From Amycolatopsis dendrobii (lineage in GTDB: Bacteria; Actinomycetota; Actinomycetes; Mycobacteriales; Pseudonocardiaceae), in the NCBI RefSeq assembly GCF_014145675.1, contig NZ_JACGZW010000019.1, forward strand, positions 114,278-178,277: DNA of 64,000 bases. The letters are read 5' to 3'. This document shows positions 15,823 through 24,429 of this stretch, piece by piece; the stretch's first letter is position 1, and each line of letters opens with the position of its first letter. Position numbers and translations under genes: made by a program. The notes under the pieces are model-generated. The model was not told the origin of the DNA and ran no database searches. It saw nothing but the letters and a program-made list of their open reading frames with translations.

Positions 15823-18063
15823 TTAACCAAGCCCGCCGAGCGCGGGCACCGCCGGACCAGTCCGCACCACGCCGAGCCGTTGCGTAGCCCGAGTCAACGC
15901 CACGTACAGGTCGTTGAGCCCACGCGCTGACCCCGACACGATCTCGTCCGGCGACACCAGCACGACCCCGTCGAACTCCAGCCCCTTGGAACGATCGACC
16001 GTCAGCACGCTCAGCCGCTCGTCCTCCGGAAGCAGCTTCCGCACCTCGTCGAAGCGACCGCCCGGCACCAGCACCGCCACGGTCCCACCGTCCACAGCGG
16101 ACAGTTCCGCGGCCACCAGCGACGGCAGTTCCTCGTCCAGCGAAACGACTTCCACGCCCCACGGCGGCACCCCGGTCTCCCGCACCGAAGCGGGCGCGGC
16201 CAGATCGACGTCGAGTTCGGCGAGCACGCCCGCCGCGACCGCCATGATCTCCGCCGGGGTCCGGTAGTTCACCGTCAGCTGCTCCAGCCGCCAGCGGTCC
16301 GCGACGTACGGCGACAGCACCTCGTCCCAGGTCCGTGCTCCCCCGGCGGCCCCGGTCTGCGCGACGTCGCCGACCAGTGTCATCGACCGGTTCGGCGTGC
16401 GGCGCATCAGCAGCCGCCAGTCCATCGCGGACAGTTCCTGCGCCTCGTCCACGATCACGTGCCCGAACGTCCACGTCCGGTCCTGCGCCGCCCGCTGCGC
16501 CGCGGTCAATTGGCTGCGCGCCTGCTGCCGTTCGGCGAACAGTTCGGCGTCCAGCACGTCGGACACCCGCAGGACCTCCTCGTCCTGGATTTCCTCATCC
16601 TGGTCGAGGATGTCCAGCACGCCCTCGGCGTACGCCCGCTCGACGCGTTCCTGGCGCTTCTGCTCGGCCTCCTCCTCGGAGTCGTCGCTGCCGAGCAGTT
16701 CGGCCAGTTCGTCGAGCAGCGGCACGTCGGCGGGCGTCCACTTCGCGTCGCGGCCGCTCTCCAGGTGCTTCCGGTCCTCTTCGGACAGCAGCTCGCCCGC
16801 CGCCCGGTCGAGGTGTTCGCGCTCGGCGAACAGGTCGTCCAGCAGGCCCGCGGGCGTGAGTTTCGGCCACAGCGAGTTCAGCGCGGCGGCCACCGCGGGG
16901 CTCGACGCCAGCTCGGCGCGGATGTCCTGGACGTCCTGGGCGTCCAACAGGTCCTCGCCCAAAGCGCGGGCGGCCTGCCGGGTGAGCGCGTCGAGGACGT
17001 CGGAGACGAACAGCCGCCGCGCGAGGTTGTGCGGGCGCCGCGAACGGCGGGCCCGGGCCCGGGCCTGCGTGCAGGTCTTCCGGTCGAGCTTCAGGATCTC
17101 GCGTTCGTGCTCGATCTCGATCACCGGATCGGGTACACCTTGCCGATCCCGGACGGCCTTGGCGAGCACCTCGGCCATCACCAGGCGGCCCTTCACCTCG
17201 GCCGCTTCCGGCGACTCGGCGCCGTCCGCGTCCAGACCCGGCCACAGCTGCCCGATGGTCGACAGCAGCACGCCGGTCTCGCCGAGCGACGGCAGCACCT
17301 GGCCGATGTAGCGCAGGAAGGTCGAGTTCGGGCCGACGACGAGCACGCCGCGCGTGGTCAGCTGCTGGCGGTGCGTGTAAAGCAGATACGCCGCGCGATG
17401 CAGCGCCACCGCGGTTTTCCCGGTGCCCGGCGCGCCCTGCACCACCATCACCCCGCCGAGCGGCGCGCGGATGATCCGGTCCTGCTCGGCCTGGATGGTG
17501 GCGACGATGTCGGCCATCTCGCCGGTCCGGCGGCGCTCCAGCGCGGCCAGCAACGCGGCCTCGCCGGCCAGCCCGAGGTCTTGGCCCTGGTCGGCGGCGG
17601 TCAGGTCGAGGATCTCGTCGTCGAAGCCGGTGACGCGACGGCTCAGCGACCGCAGATGGCGACGGCGGCGCACGCCGTCCGGCGAAGCGGCGGTGGCGAG
17701 GTAGAACGGCCGCGCGACCGGGGCGCGCCAGTCGATCAGCAGCGGCCGGTAGTCGTCGTCCTCGTCGAACAGGCCGAGCCGTCCGATGTAGGCGGTTTCC
17801 TCGTCGCTGCTGCCGGGCACGAAGTCCAGCCGCCCGAAACACAAGCCCTGCTCGACCGACCCGAGCTGGGCGAGCCGGTCGCTGTGCAGGGTCGTGGCGG
17901 CTTCGCGTTCGGTCCGCGCCTGCGGCGTCCCGCCGGTCTGGCGCAGGGTCTCGTCCAGCCGGCGCTGGGTCTGGGTGCGTTCGGCGTCGAGCTTCGCGAA
18001 CAGGGCGTCGACGTAGGCCTGTTCGTGGCGCAGCTCGGCTTCGTAGGCCGGTTCCTCGGGCAA
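15823..18063 (-). CDS. HelD/HelR-like RNA polymerase-associated ATPase
   Basis: UvrD/Rep-superfamily ATPase of the HelD class, which recycles stalled RNA polymerase; actinobacterial HelR versions can also protect against rifamycins. The 746-aa product has an N-terminal helical hairpin (ELRHEQAYVDALFAKLDAER), Walker A QGAPGTGKTAVALHR near residue 232, VIVDEAQELSAMDW (motif II) near 550, and motifs TLVGDVAQTG and LTVDRSKGLEFDGV. The start is TTG at 18063: an in-frame TGA lies 18 bp upstream and AGGA precedes it. It follows ctaB by 100 bp on the same strand. I could not see a rifamycin-associated element upstream. Confidence 0.88.
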   Translation of the reverse strand: MPEEPAYEAELRHEQAYVDALFAKLDAERTQTQRRLDETLRQTGGTPQARTEREAATTLHSDRLAQLGSVEQGLCFGRLDFVPGSSDEETAYIGRLGLFDEDDDYRPLLIDWRAPVARPFYLATAASPDGVRRRRHLRSLSRRVTGFDDEILDLTAADQGQDLGLAGEAALLAALERRRTGEMADIVATIQAEQDRIIRAPLGGVMVVQGAPGTGKTAVALHRAAYLLYTHRQQLTTRGVLVVGPNSTFLRYIGQVLPSLGETGVLLSTIGQLWPGLDADGAESPEAAEVKGRLVMAEVLAKAVRDRQGVPDPVIEIEHEREILKLDRKTCTQARARARRSRRPHNLARRLFVSDVLDALTRQAARALGEDLLDAQDVQDIRAELASSPAVAAALNSLWPKLTPAGLLDDLFAEREHLDRAAGELLSEEDRKHLESGRDAKWTPADVPLLDELAELLGSDDSEEEAEQKRQERVERAYAEGVLDILDQDEEIQDEEVLRVSDVLDAELFAERQQARSQLTAAQRAAQDRTWTFGHVIVDEAQELSAMDWRLLMRRTPNRSMTLVGDVAQTGAAGGARTWDEVLSPYVADRWRLEQLTVNYRTPAEIMAVAAGVLAELDVDLAAPASVRETGVPPWGVEVVSLDEELPSLVAAELSAVDGGTVAVLVPGGRFDEVRKLLPEDERLSVLTVDRSKGLEFDGVVLVSPDEIVSGSARGLNDLYVALTRATQRLGVVRTGPAVPALGGLG

Positions 18064-18163
18064 GGAAAGGTCCTGCTTTCAGGTCGGGATCGGGGCCGGA
18101 AGAGTGCAACCGGCGAGGATCCCGGGCCATTCCTGCCCGGCGCGGAACGGGTCGGAGAACGGG

Positions 18164-19144
18164 TCAGAACGGGAGGCCGAGGACCGGCAAGCCGATCGCC
18201 GAGTCGACCGCCAGCGCGACGAACACGATCATCAGGTACGTGTTCGACCGGTGGAACAGCGCCATCGGCTTGGTCTCCTCGCCGCGGTGCACGGCGGCCT
18301 GCAGCCGGTGCGCGTAGAAGAGGAACCAGCCGCCGGCGAGGATCGCGAAGGTCGCGTACAGCCAGCTGGTGACCGGGAGCAGCAGCAGCGTCCAGGCGAC
18401 CATCACCCACGAGTAGATGACGATCTGCCGGGCCACGTGTTCGGCGGTCGCGACGACCGGGAGCATCGGCACGCCCGCGCGCTCGTAGTCGTCGCGGTAC
18501 TTCATGCCCAGCGCCCACGTGTGCGGCGGGGTCCAGAAGAAGATCACGCCGAACATCACGAACGCGGGCCACTGCACGGTGCCGGTGACCGCGACCCAGC
18601 CGATCAGCACCGGCATGCAGCCCGCGGCTCCGCCCCAGACCACGTTCTGCGACGTCCGCCGCTTGAGGCCGAGGGTGTAGACGAAGATGTAGAACAGGAT
18701 GGTCGCGATCGCGAGGACCGCCGCCAGCAGGTTCACCGTGAAGTACAGGACGGCGAACGACGCGATGCCCAGGACGAGGCCGAAGATCAGCGCGTTGCGC
18801 CGCGGCACCGCGTCCTTCACCAGCGGGCGCCGCTTGGTGCGGTTCATGACCTTGTCGATGTCGCTGTCGATCACGCAGTTGAGCGCGTTCGCGCTGCCCG
18901 CGGCCATGGTGCCGCCGACCAGCGTCGCGACCACCAGCCACGGGTTCGGCACCTCGCGCCCGGCGAGGAACATCGCGGGGATCGTGGTGACGAGGAGAAG
19001 CTCGATCACGCGCGGCTTCGCCAGCGCGGCGTACGCGCCGGCCACCTGGCGGAAGCTTCGCCGGGCCCCGCTCGGCCGTCCGCCGTCCGGGGGTACGGCG
19101 CTGGTGTCTTCACTGCGTCCGTGCGCAGCGTTCACCAACGACAT
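18164..19144 (-). CDS. ctaB: Heme O synthase (protoheme IX farnesyltransferase)
   Basis: UbiA-family membrane prenyltransferase that adds a farnesyl group to heme B, giving heme O, the substrate of CtaA at 10.8 kb. The ATG at 19144 (MSLVNAAHGRSED), preceded by GGGAGAG, gives 326 aa. The first aspartate-rich motif is NCVIDSDIDKVMNRTKRR, the second YRDDYERAGVPMLP; FFWTPPHTWALGMKYRDD is diagnostic for CtaB. About eight or nine hydrophobic segments follow a 40-residue polar leader. It is divergent from the transketolase gene, as in M. tuberculosis (ctaB/tkt). Confidence 0.96.
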   Translation of the reverse strand: MSLVNAAHGRSEDTSAVPPDGGRPSGARRSFRQVAGAYAALAKPRVIELLLVTTIPAMFLAGREVPNPWLVVATLVGGTMAAGSANALNCVIDSDIDKVMNRTKRRPLVKDAVPRRNALIFGLVLGIASFAVLYFTVNLLAAVLAIATILFYIFVYTLGLKRRTSQNVVWGGAAGCMPVLIGWVAVTGTVQWPAFVMFGVIFFWTPPHTWALGMKYRDDYERAGVPMLPVVATAEHVARQIVIYSWVMVAWTLLLLPVTSWLYATFAILAGGWFLFYAHRLQAAVHRGEETKPMALFHRSNTYLMIVFVALAVDSAIGLPVLGLPF

Positions 19145-19571
19145 TTCTCTCCCTGAGTCAGTCCTGGGCCGGGCGGCGCGGAAGAAGAGGTGGTGCTCAT
19201 GGGGAACTCCCGTGCCTGGCCCGCGATCGATGTTAGACGTGGCGGACTGGCTCAGCGCCCGCGGGTCCGGGACACGCCCGGCGGTGTCTCGTCCGTCACG
19301 TCGCCCCGTGAGTCGCGAAGGCCTTCGGCGGGTAGCCGGGGAAGGACAGGCGGGCAGGATCACCTCACCCGCAGGGTGCGCGCCCGCGCTCGCGCGCACG
19401 CGTACGCACTAGGGTGACAGCGACGGGCCGCTCGCTCCGCCTGCACAGCGCCGCCAGCAGGAATATCGTCCCTTCGGGATCGATTGAGATAACTGAGGGC
19501 GCACACCGCAGCACTTGAGCGGCACGCACGGAATACAGCCACCACTTCACCGACGCAGGAGTTCGAGTTCA
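19145..19571. promoter_or_regulatory. Divergent ctaB / tkt intergenic region
   Basis: 427 bp with no convincing gene. It must hold the start signals for ctaB (leftward) and the tkt operon (rightward). The part 19440-19571 is less GC-rich (for example GGGATCGATTGAGATAACTG) and is the likely tkt leader; a CAGGAG ribosome-binding site stands 8 bp before the tkt GTG. I could not define convincing -35/-10 pairs or a known operator. Confidence 0.5.
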
Positions 19572-21671
19572 GTGTCCGAAACCTCTAGCAGCGAGACCAA
19601 CCCCTTGCTCCGGCGCAACGTGCCGGCCGACTGGACCGAGACCGACACCCGCGCCGTAGACACCGCCCGCGTGCTTGCCGCGGACGCCGTCGAAAACTGC
19701 GGCAGCGGGCACCCGGGCACTGCGATGAGCCTGGCGCCGCTGGCGTACACGCTGTTCCAGCGCACCATGCGGCACGACCCGGCCGACCCGGAGTGGCCCG
19801 CCCGCGACCGGTTCGTCCTCTCCGCCGGGCACTCGAGCCTGACCCTCTACATCCAGCTGTACCTGGCCGGGTTCGGCCTGGAGCTGGAAGACCTCGAGCA
19901 ACTGCGCCGCTGGGGCTCCAAGACCCCGGGCCACCCGGAGTACCGCCACACCAAGGGCGTCGAGACCACCACCGGCCCGCTGGGCCAGGGCCTCGCGAAC
20001 GGCGTCGGCATGGCGATGGCGGCCCGGCGCGAGCGAGGCCTGCTCGACCCGGACGCCGCCCCCGGCGAGAGCATCTTCGACCACCACATCTACGTGATCG
20101 CCTCCGACGGCGACATCGAAGAGGGCGTCACCTCCGAGGCCTCGTCCATCGCGGGCCGCCAGCAGCTGGGCAACCTGATCGTCTTCTACGACGACAACAA
20201 GATCTCCATCGAGGACGACACCAACATCGCGCTGTCCGAGGACGTCGCGAAGCGGTACGAGGCCTACGGCTGGCACGTGCAGACCGTCGAGGGCGGCGAG
20301 GACGTCGTCGCGATCGAGGCGGCCATCAAGGCGGCGCAGGCCGAGACCGAGCGCCCGTCGTTCATCCAGCTCCGCACGATCATCGGCTACCCGGCCCCGA
20401 CGAAGATGAACACCGGCAAGGCGCACGGCGCGGCGCTGGGCGCGGAAGAGGTCGCGGGCGTCAAGAAGGCGCTGGGCTTCGACCCGGAGAAGAACTTCGA
20501 CGTCGACGAGGCCGTGCTCGCGCACACCCGCCAGGCGATCGAGCGCGGCGAGAAGCAGCGCGCCGAGTGGCAGGAGCGCTTCGAGGCGTGGGCCGCGGCG
20601 AACCCGGAGCGCAAGAAGCTGGCCGACCGGCTGTCGACCCGCACGCTGCCCGAGGGCTTCGCGGACAACCTGCCGTCGTGGGAGCCCGACGCGAAGGGCA
20701 TCGCCACCCGCAAGGCCTCCGGCGAGGTGCTCAACGCGCTGGCCGAGCCGCTGCCCGAGCTGTGGGGCGGTTCCGCTGACCTCGCGGAGAGCAACAACAC
20801 CACCATGAAGGGCGCCGACTCGTTCGGCCCGGCCGAGGCCGGCACCGACATGTGGAAGACCAACCCGTACGGCCGCACGCTGCACTTCGGCATCCGCGAG
20901 CACGCGATGGGCTCGATCCTCAACGGCATCGCGCTGCACGGCGGCACCCGCCCGTACGGCGCGACCTTCCTCACCTTCTCCGACTACATGCGCCCGCCGG
21001 TCCGGCTCGCCGCGCTGATGAAGGCCCCGGTCATCTACGTGTGGACGCACGACTCGATCGGTCTCGGCGAGGACGGCCCGACGCACCAGCCGATCGAGCA
21101 GATCGCCGCGCTGCGCGCCATCCCGGGCCTCAACGTCGTCCGCCCGGCGGACGCCAACGAGACCGCGTACGCGTGGAAGGCCGTTCTGGAAGACGTGCAC
21201 CACCCGTCCGGCTTCGCGCTGACCCGGCAGAACGTGCCGGTGCTCGAGGGCACGAACGCCGAGGGCGTCAAGAAGGGCGGCTACGTGCTGGCCGAGGCGT
21301 CCAACGGCACCCCGGAAGTCGTGCTGATCGCGACCGGTTCCGAGGTCCAGCTGGCGGTCGAGGCGCGCAAGACCCTGGAGGCCGACGGCATCCCCACCAG
21401 CGTGGTCTCCATGCCGTGCGTCGAGTGGTTCGACGCGCAGGACCAGGACTACAAGGACGCCGTCCTGCCGCCGACGGTCAAGGCCCGCGTTTCGGTCGAG
21501 GCCGGGATCGCGATGCCGTGGCAGCGCTTCACCGGCGACGCCGGCGAGAACGTGTCGATCGAGCACTACGGCGCTTCGGCCGACGCCGCGACGCTGTTCC
21601 GCGAGTTCGGTTTCACCGCCGAAGCCGTGGTCGACGCCGCCCGCCGCTCGATCGCCAACACCAAGAACTGA
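19572..21671 (+). CDS. tkt: Transketolase
   Basis: TPP enzyme moving two-carbon units between sugar phosphates in the non-oxidative pentose-phosphate pathway. The GTG at 19572 (VSETSSSETNPLLRR), 8 bp after CAGGAG, gives 699 aa, the usual length. The TPP/Mg motif is ASDGDIEEGVTSEASS with the downstream asparagine in FYDDNKISIE; the N-terminal ENCGSGHPGTAMSLAPL, the central FGIREHAMG and the C-terminal GEDGPTHQPIEQ are all transketolase signatures. It opens the tkt-tal-pgi-zwf-opcA-pgl operon, with tal 18 bp downstream. Confidence 0.98.
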   Translation: MSETSSSETNPLLRRNVPADWTETDTRAVDTARVLAADAVENCGSGHPGTAMSLAPLAYTLFQRTMRHDPADPEWPARDRFVLSAGHSSLTLYIQLYLAGFGLELEDLEQLRRWGSKTPGHPEYRHTKGVETTTGPLGQGLANGVGMAMAARRERGLLDPDAAPGESIFDHHIYVIASDGDIEEGVTSEASSIAGRQQLGNLIVFYDDNKISIEDDTNIALSEDVAKRYEAYGWHVQTVEGGEDVVAIEAAIKAAQAETERPSFIQLRTIIGYPAPTKMNTGKAHGAALGAEEVAGVKKALGFDPEKNFDVDEAVLAHTRQAIERGEKQRAEWQERFEAWAAANPERKKLADRLSTRTLPEGFADNLPSWEPDAKGIATRKASGEVLNALAEPLPELWGGSADLAESNNTTMKGADSFGPAEAGTDMWKTNPYGRTLHFGIREHAMGSILNGIALHGGTRPYGATFLTFSDYMRPPVRLAALMKAPVIYVWTHDSIGLGEDGPTHQPIEQIAALRAIPGLNVVRPADANETAYAWKAVLEDVHHPSGFALTRQNVPVLEGTNAEGVKKGGYVLAEASNGTPEVVLIATGSEVQLAVEARKTLEADGIPTSVVSMPCVEWFDAQDQDYKDAVLPPTVKARVSVEAGIAMPWQRFTGDAGENVSIEHYGASADAATLFREFGFTAEAVVDAARRSIANTKN

Positions 21672-21689
21672 ATTGAAGGGAGTGCACTC

Positions 21690-22799
21690 ATGACTGACCG
21701 ACTCGCGCAGCTCTCCGAAGCAGGCGTCTCGATCTGGCTGGACGACCTCTCGCGGGAGCGCCTGAACTCGGGCAACCTCGCCGGGCTCATCCGCGACAAG
21801 CACGTCGTCGGCGTGACCACCAACCCGACCATCTTCGCGAACGCCCTGTCGAAGGGCGCCGCCTACGACGAGCAGGTCAACGACCTCGCCGCGCGCGGTG
21901 CGGACCTCGACGGCACCGTCCGGGAGCTGACCACCACCGACGTGCGCAACGCCGCGGACCTGTTCCGCGACGTGTACAACGCCACGAACGGCGTCGACGG
22001 CCGCGTGTCCATCGAGGTGGACCCGCGCCTGGCGAAGGACACCGACAAGACGGTGGCCGAGGCCAAGGACCTGTGGAAGACCGTCGACCGGCCGAACGTG
22101 ATGATCAAGATCCCGGCGACCGAAGAGGGCCTGCCCGCGATCACCGCGGTGCTCGCCGAGGGCATCAGCGTCAACGTCACGCTGATCTTCTCCGTCGAGC
22201 GCTACGAGGCCGTCATCAAGGCTTTCTTCGCCGGTCTGGAGCAGGCGAAGGCCAACGGCCACGACCTCAAGGGCATCCACTCGGTCGCGTCGTTCTTCGT
22301 GTCCCGTGTGGACAGTGAGGTCGACAAGCGGCTGAACGCGATCGGCACCGACGAGGCCAAGGCGCTGCTGGGCGAGGCGGCCATCGCCAACGCGCGGCTC
22401 GCGTACGCGGCCTTCGAGAAGCTGTTCGCCACGGACCAGTGGAAGGCGCTCGCCGAGGCGGGCGCGAACGCGCAGCGTCCGCTGTGGGCCTCCACCGGCG
22501 TGAAGGACCCGGCCTACTCCGACACCCGCTACGTCGACCAGCTCGTGGTCTCCGACGTCGTGAACACGATGCCCGAGAAGACCATGGACTCGGTCGCCGA
22601 CCACGCCGAGATCACCGGCGACACGGTTTCCGGAAAGGGCGAGCAGGCGCAGGCGATCTTCGACAAGCTGTCCGCGGCGGGCATCGACGTGCCCGACGTG
22701 TTCGTGACGCTGGAGACCGAAGGCGTCGAGAAGTTCGAGAAGTCCTGGCAGGAACTGCTGGACACGGTGACCGGGCAGCTGAACAAAGCGAGGGGCTGA
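21690..22799 (+). CDS. tal: Transaldolase
   Basis: Transfers a dihydroxyacetone unit between sugar phosphates. The 369-aa product is the actinobacterial/cyanobacterial-length transaldolase. The Schiff-base lysine is in RPNVMIKIPATEEGL (about Lys138) and the family motif GVTTNPTIFANAL is near residue 38. The ATG at 21690 is preceded by AAGGGAG. It lies 18 bp after tkt and 10 bp before pgi in the same operon. Mycobacterial homologues have the same order tkt-tal before zwf. Confidence 0.97.
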   Translation: MTDRLAQLSEAGVSIWLDDLSRERLNSGNLAGLIRDKHVVGVTTNPTIFANALSKGAAYDEQVNDLAARGADLDGTVRELTTTDVRNAADLFRDVYNATNGVDGRVSIEVDPRLAKDTDKTVAEAKDLWKTVDRPNVMIKIPATEEGLPAITAVLAEGISVNVTLIFSVERYEAVIKAFFAGLEQAKANGHDLKGIHSVASFFVSRVDSEVDKRLNAIGTDEAKALLGEAAIANARLAYAAFEKLFATDQWKALAEAGANAQRPLWASTGVKDPAYSDTRYVDQLVVSDVVNTMPEKTMDSVADHAEITGDTVSGKGEQAQAIFDKLSAAGIDVPDVFVTLETEGVEKFEKSWQELLDTVTGQLNKARG

Positions 22800-22809
22800 A
22801 CCAGAGACC

Positions 22810-24429
22810 ATGAGCGGGGACGAAACCGGCGTCGTGATCGTCGACGCCGAACTGGCAGAAAAGGCAGCGCCGCTGGCGCAGCGGCTGGCCGCCGACGGCG
22901 CCGCTGCCAAGCTCGCCGCCAAGGACTCCGCCTTGTGGGGTCCGGACGCCGAGTCCGAAGCGTCGATCCGATTGTCCTGGACGACGTTGCACAAGTCGTC
23001 GCGTCCGTTGATCGGGGAAATCGAAACGCTGCGCGCGGAACTGCACAGCGAAGGCGTGGACCGCGTGGTGCTCGCCGGCATGGGCGGCTCGTCGCTCGCG
23101 CCGGAGGTCATCACCGCCACCGCCGGCGTCCCCCTCACGGTGCTCGACACGACCGACCCCGGCCAGGTGGCCGACGCGCTCGCGGGCGACCTCGAGCGCA
23201 CCGTCATCGTGGTGTCGTCGAAATCCGGCGGCACCGTCGAAACCGACAGCCACCGCCGGATTTTCGCCAAGGCGTTCGCGGACGCCGGGATCGACGCGGC
23301 GCGGCGCATCGTCGTCGTCACCGATCCCGGCTCCCCGTTCTCCGAACTGGCGGAGAAAGAGGGCTACCGCAAGACCTTCCTGGCCGACCCGCACGTCGGC
23401 GGCCGATACTCCGCGCTGACCGCGTTCGGCCTCGTGCCTGCCGGTCTCGCGGGCGCGGACGTCGCGCGGCTGCTCGACCAGGCCGCGTCGGTGGCGGAAA
23501 CGCTCGCCGAGGACACCGCGGAGAACCCGGCCGTGCAGCTCGCGGCGGCTTGGGGCGCAGCGCACGAAGCGGGCGCGGAGAAGGTGGTGCTGGCCGACAC
23601 CGGTTCCGGCATCAAGGGATTCCCGGACTGGGCGGAGCAGCTGATCGCCGAGTCCACCGGCAAGCTCGGCACCGGCCTGCTGCCGGTGGCGGTCGACGGC
23701 CCGGACGCGCCCGGGTTCGCCGACCACGGCAAGGACGCGACCGCCGTCGCGATCGGCGCCGCGGAAGGTGCGGCGCAGATCTCGGTGACCGGCCCGCTCG
23801 GCGCGCAGTTCCTGTTGTGGGAGTTCGCGACCGCGCTCGTCGGACGGCTGATCGGGATCAACCCGTTCGACCAGCCGGACGTCGAAGCGGCCAAGAAGGC
23901 GGCGCGCGCGCTGCTGGACGACCCGGAGAAGCTGAAGGGCGGCGAGGCGCCGGCCACTGTGGACGGTGCGGTCGAAGTCTTTGGCAGCGAAGGAGTTTCG
24001 ACCGACGGCAAGCTCGCCGACGTGCTGCGCGCGTTCTTCGGTTCGGTGGCCGACGGCGGCTACATCGCGGTGCAGGCCTACTTGGACCGGCTGGACGACG
24101 CGTCGACTTCGTTGCTGCGCGGCGAAATCGCCAAGCGGACCGGCGTGCAGACCACGTTCGGCTGGGGCCCGCGGTTCCTGCACTCCACCGGGCAGTACCA
24201 CAAGGGCGGCCACCAGAACGGCAGCTTCCTGCAGATCACCGGAGCCGTCGACGAGGACCTGTCGGTGCCGGACCGCCCGTACACGCTGGGGCAGCTCCAG
24301 CACGCGCAGGCGCTCGGCGACGGCCAGGTGCTCGCCGAGCACGGGCGCCCGGTGCTGCGGCTGCACCTGACCGACCGCGCCGCCGGGCTCGCCGAGCTCG
24401 TCCGGGCAGTGCAGGAGGCCGCTCAGTGA
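22810..24429 (+). CDS. pgi: Glucose-6-phosphate isomerase (short actinobacterial form)
   Basis: Interconverts glucose-6-phosphate and fructose-6-phosphate, linking glycolysis to the pentose-phosphate genes around it. The 539-aa protein carries SIS-domain motifs LAGMGGSSLAPEV (near residue 95), VSSKSGGTVETDS (near 140) and a C-terminal FGWGPRFLHSTGQYHKGG, typical of the clade fused in other bacteria to transaldolase. The ATG at 22810 follows tal by 10 bp; the stop overlaps the GTG of zwf (GTGA). From memory, M. tuberculosis has its pgi elsewhere, so its presence inside this operon is a difference. Confidence 0.93.
   Translation: MSGDETGVVIVDAELAEKAAPLAQRLAADGAAAKLAAKDSALWGPDAESEASIRLSWTTLHKSSRPLIGEIETLRAELHSEGVDRVVLAGMGGSSLAPEVITATAGVPLTVLDTTDPGQVADALAGDLERTVIVVSSKSGGTVETDSHRRIFAKAFADAGIDAARRIVVVTDPGSPFSELAEKEGYRKTFLADPHVGGRYSALTAFGLVPAGLAGADVARLLDQAASVAETLAEDTAENPAVQLAAAWGAAHEAGAEKVVLADTGSGIKGFPDWAEQLIAESTGKLGTGLLPVAVDGPDAPGFADHGKDATAVAIGAAEGAAQISVTGPLGAQFLLWEFATALVGRLIGINPFDQPDVEAAKKAARALLDDPEKLKGGEAPATVDGAVEVFGSEGVSTDGKLADVLRAFFGSVADGGYIAVQAYLDRLDDASTSLLRGEIAKRTGVQTTFGWGPRFLHSTGQYHKGGHQNGSFLQITGAVDEDLSVPDRPYTLGQLQHAQALGDGQVLAEHGRPVLRLHLTDRAAGLAELVRAVQEAAQ

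Noticed and set aside
18064..18163. Rifamycin-associated element upstream of the HelD-like gene
   Set aside because: I found no inverted repeat resembling the known element in the 100-bp gap; resistance function therefore not claimed.
19569..23321. A 1250-aa open frame on the minus strand under tkt, tal and pgi
   Set aside because: Antisense shadow of three certain genes; its length reflects the rarity of stop codons at this GC content.
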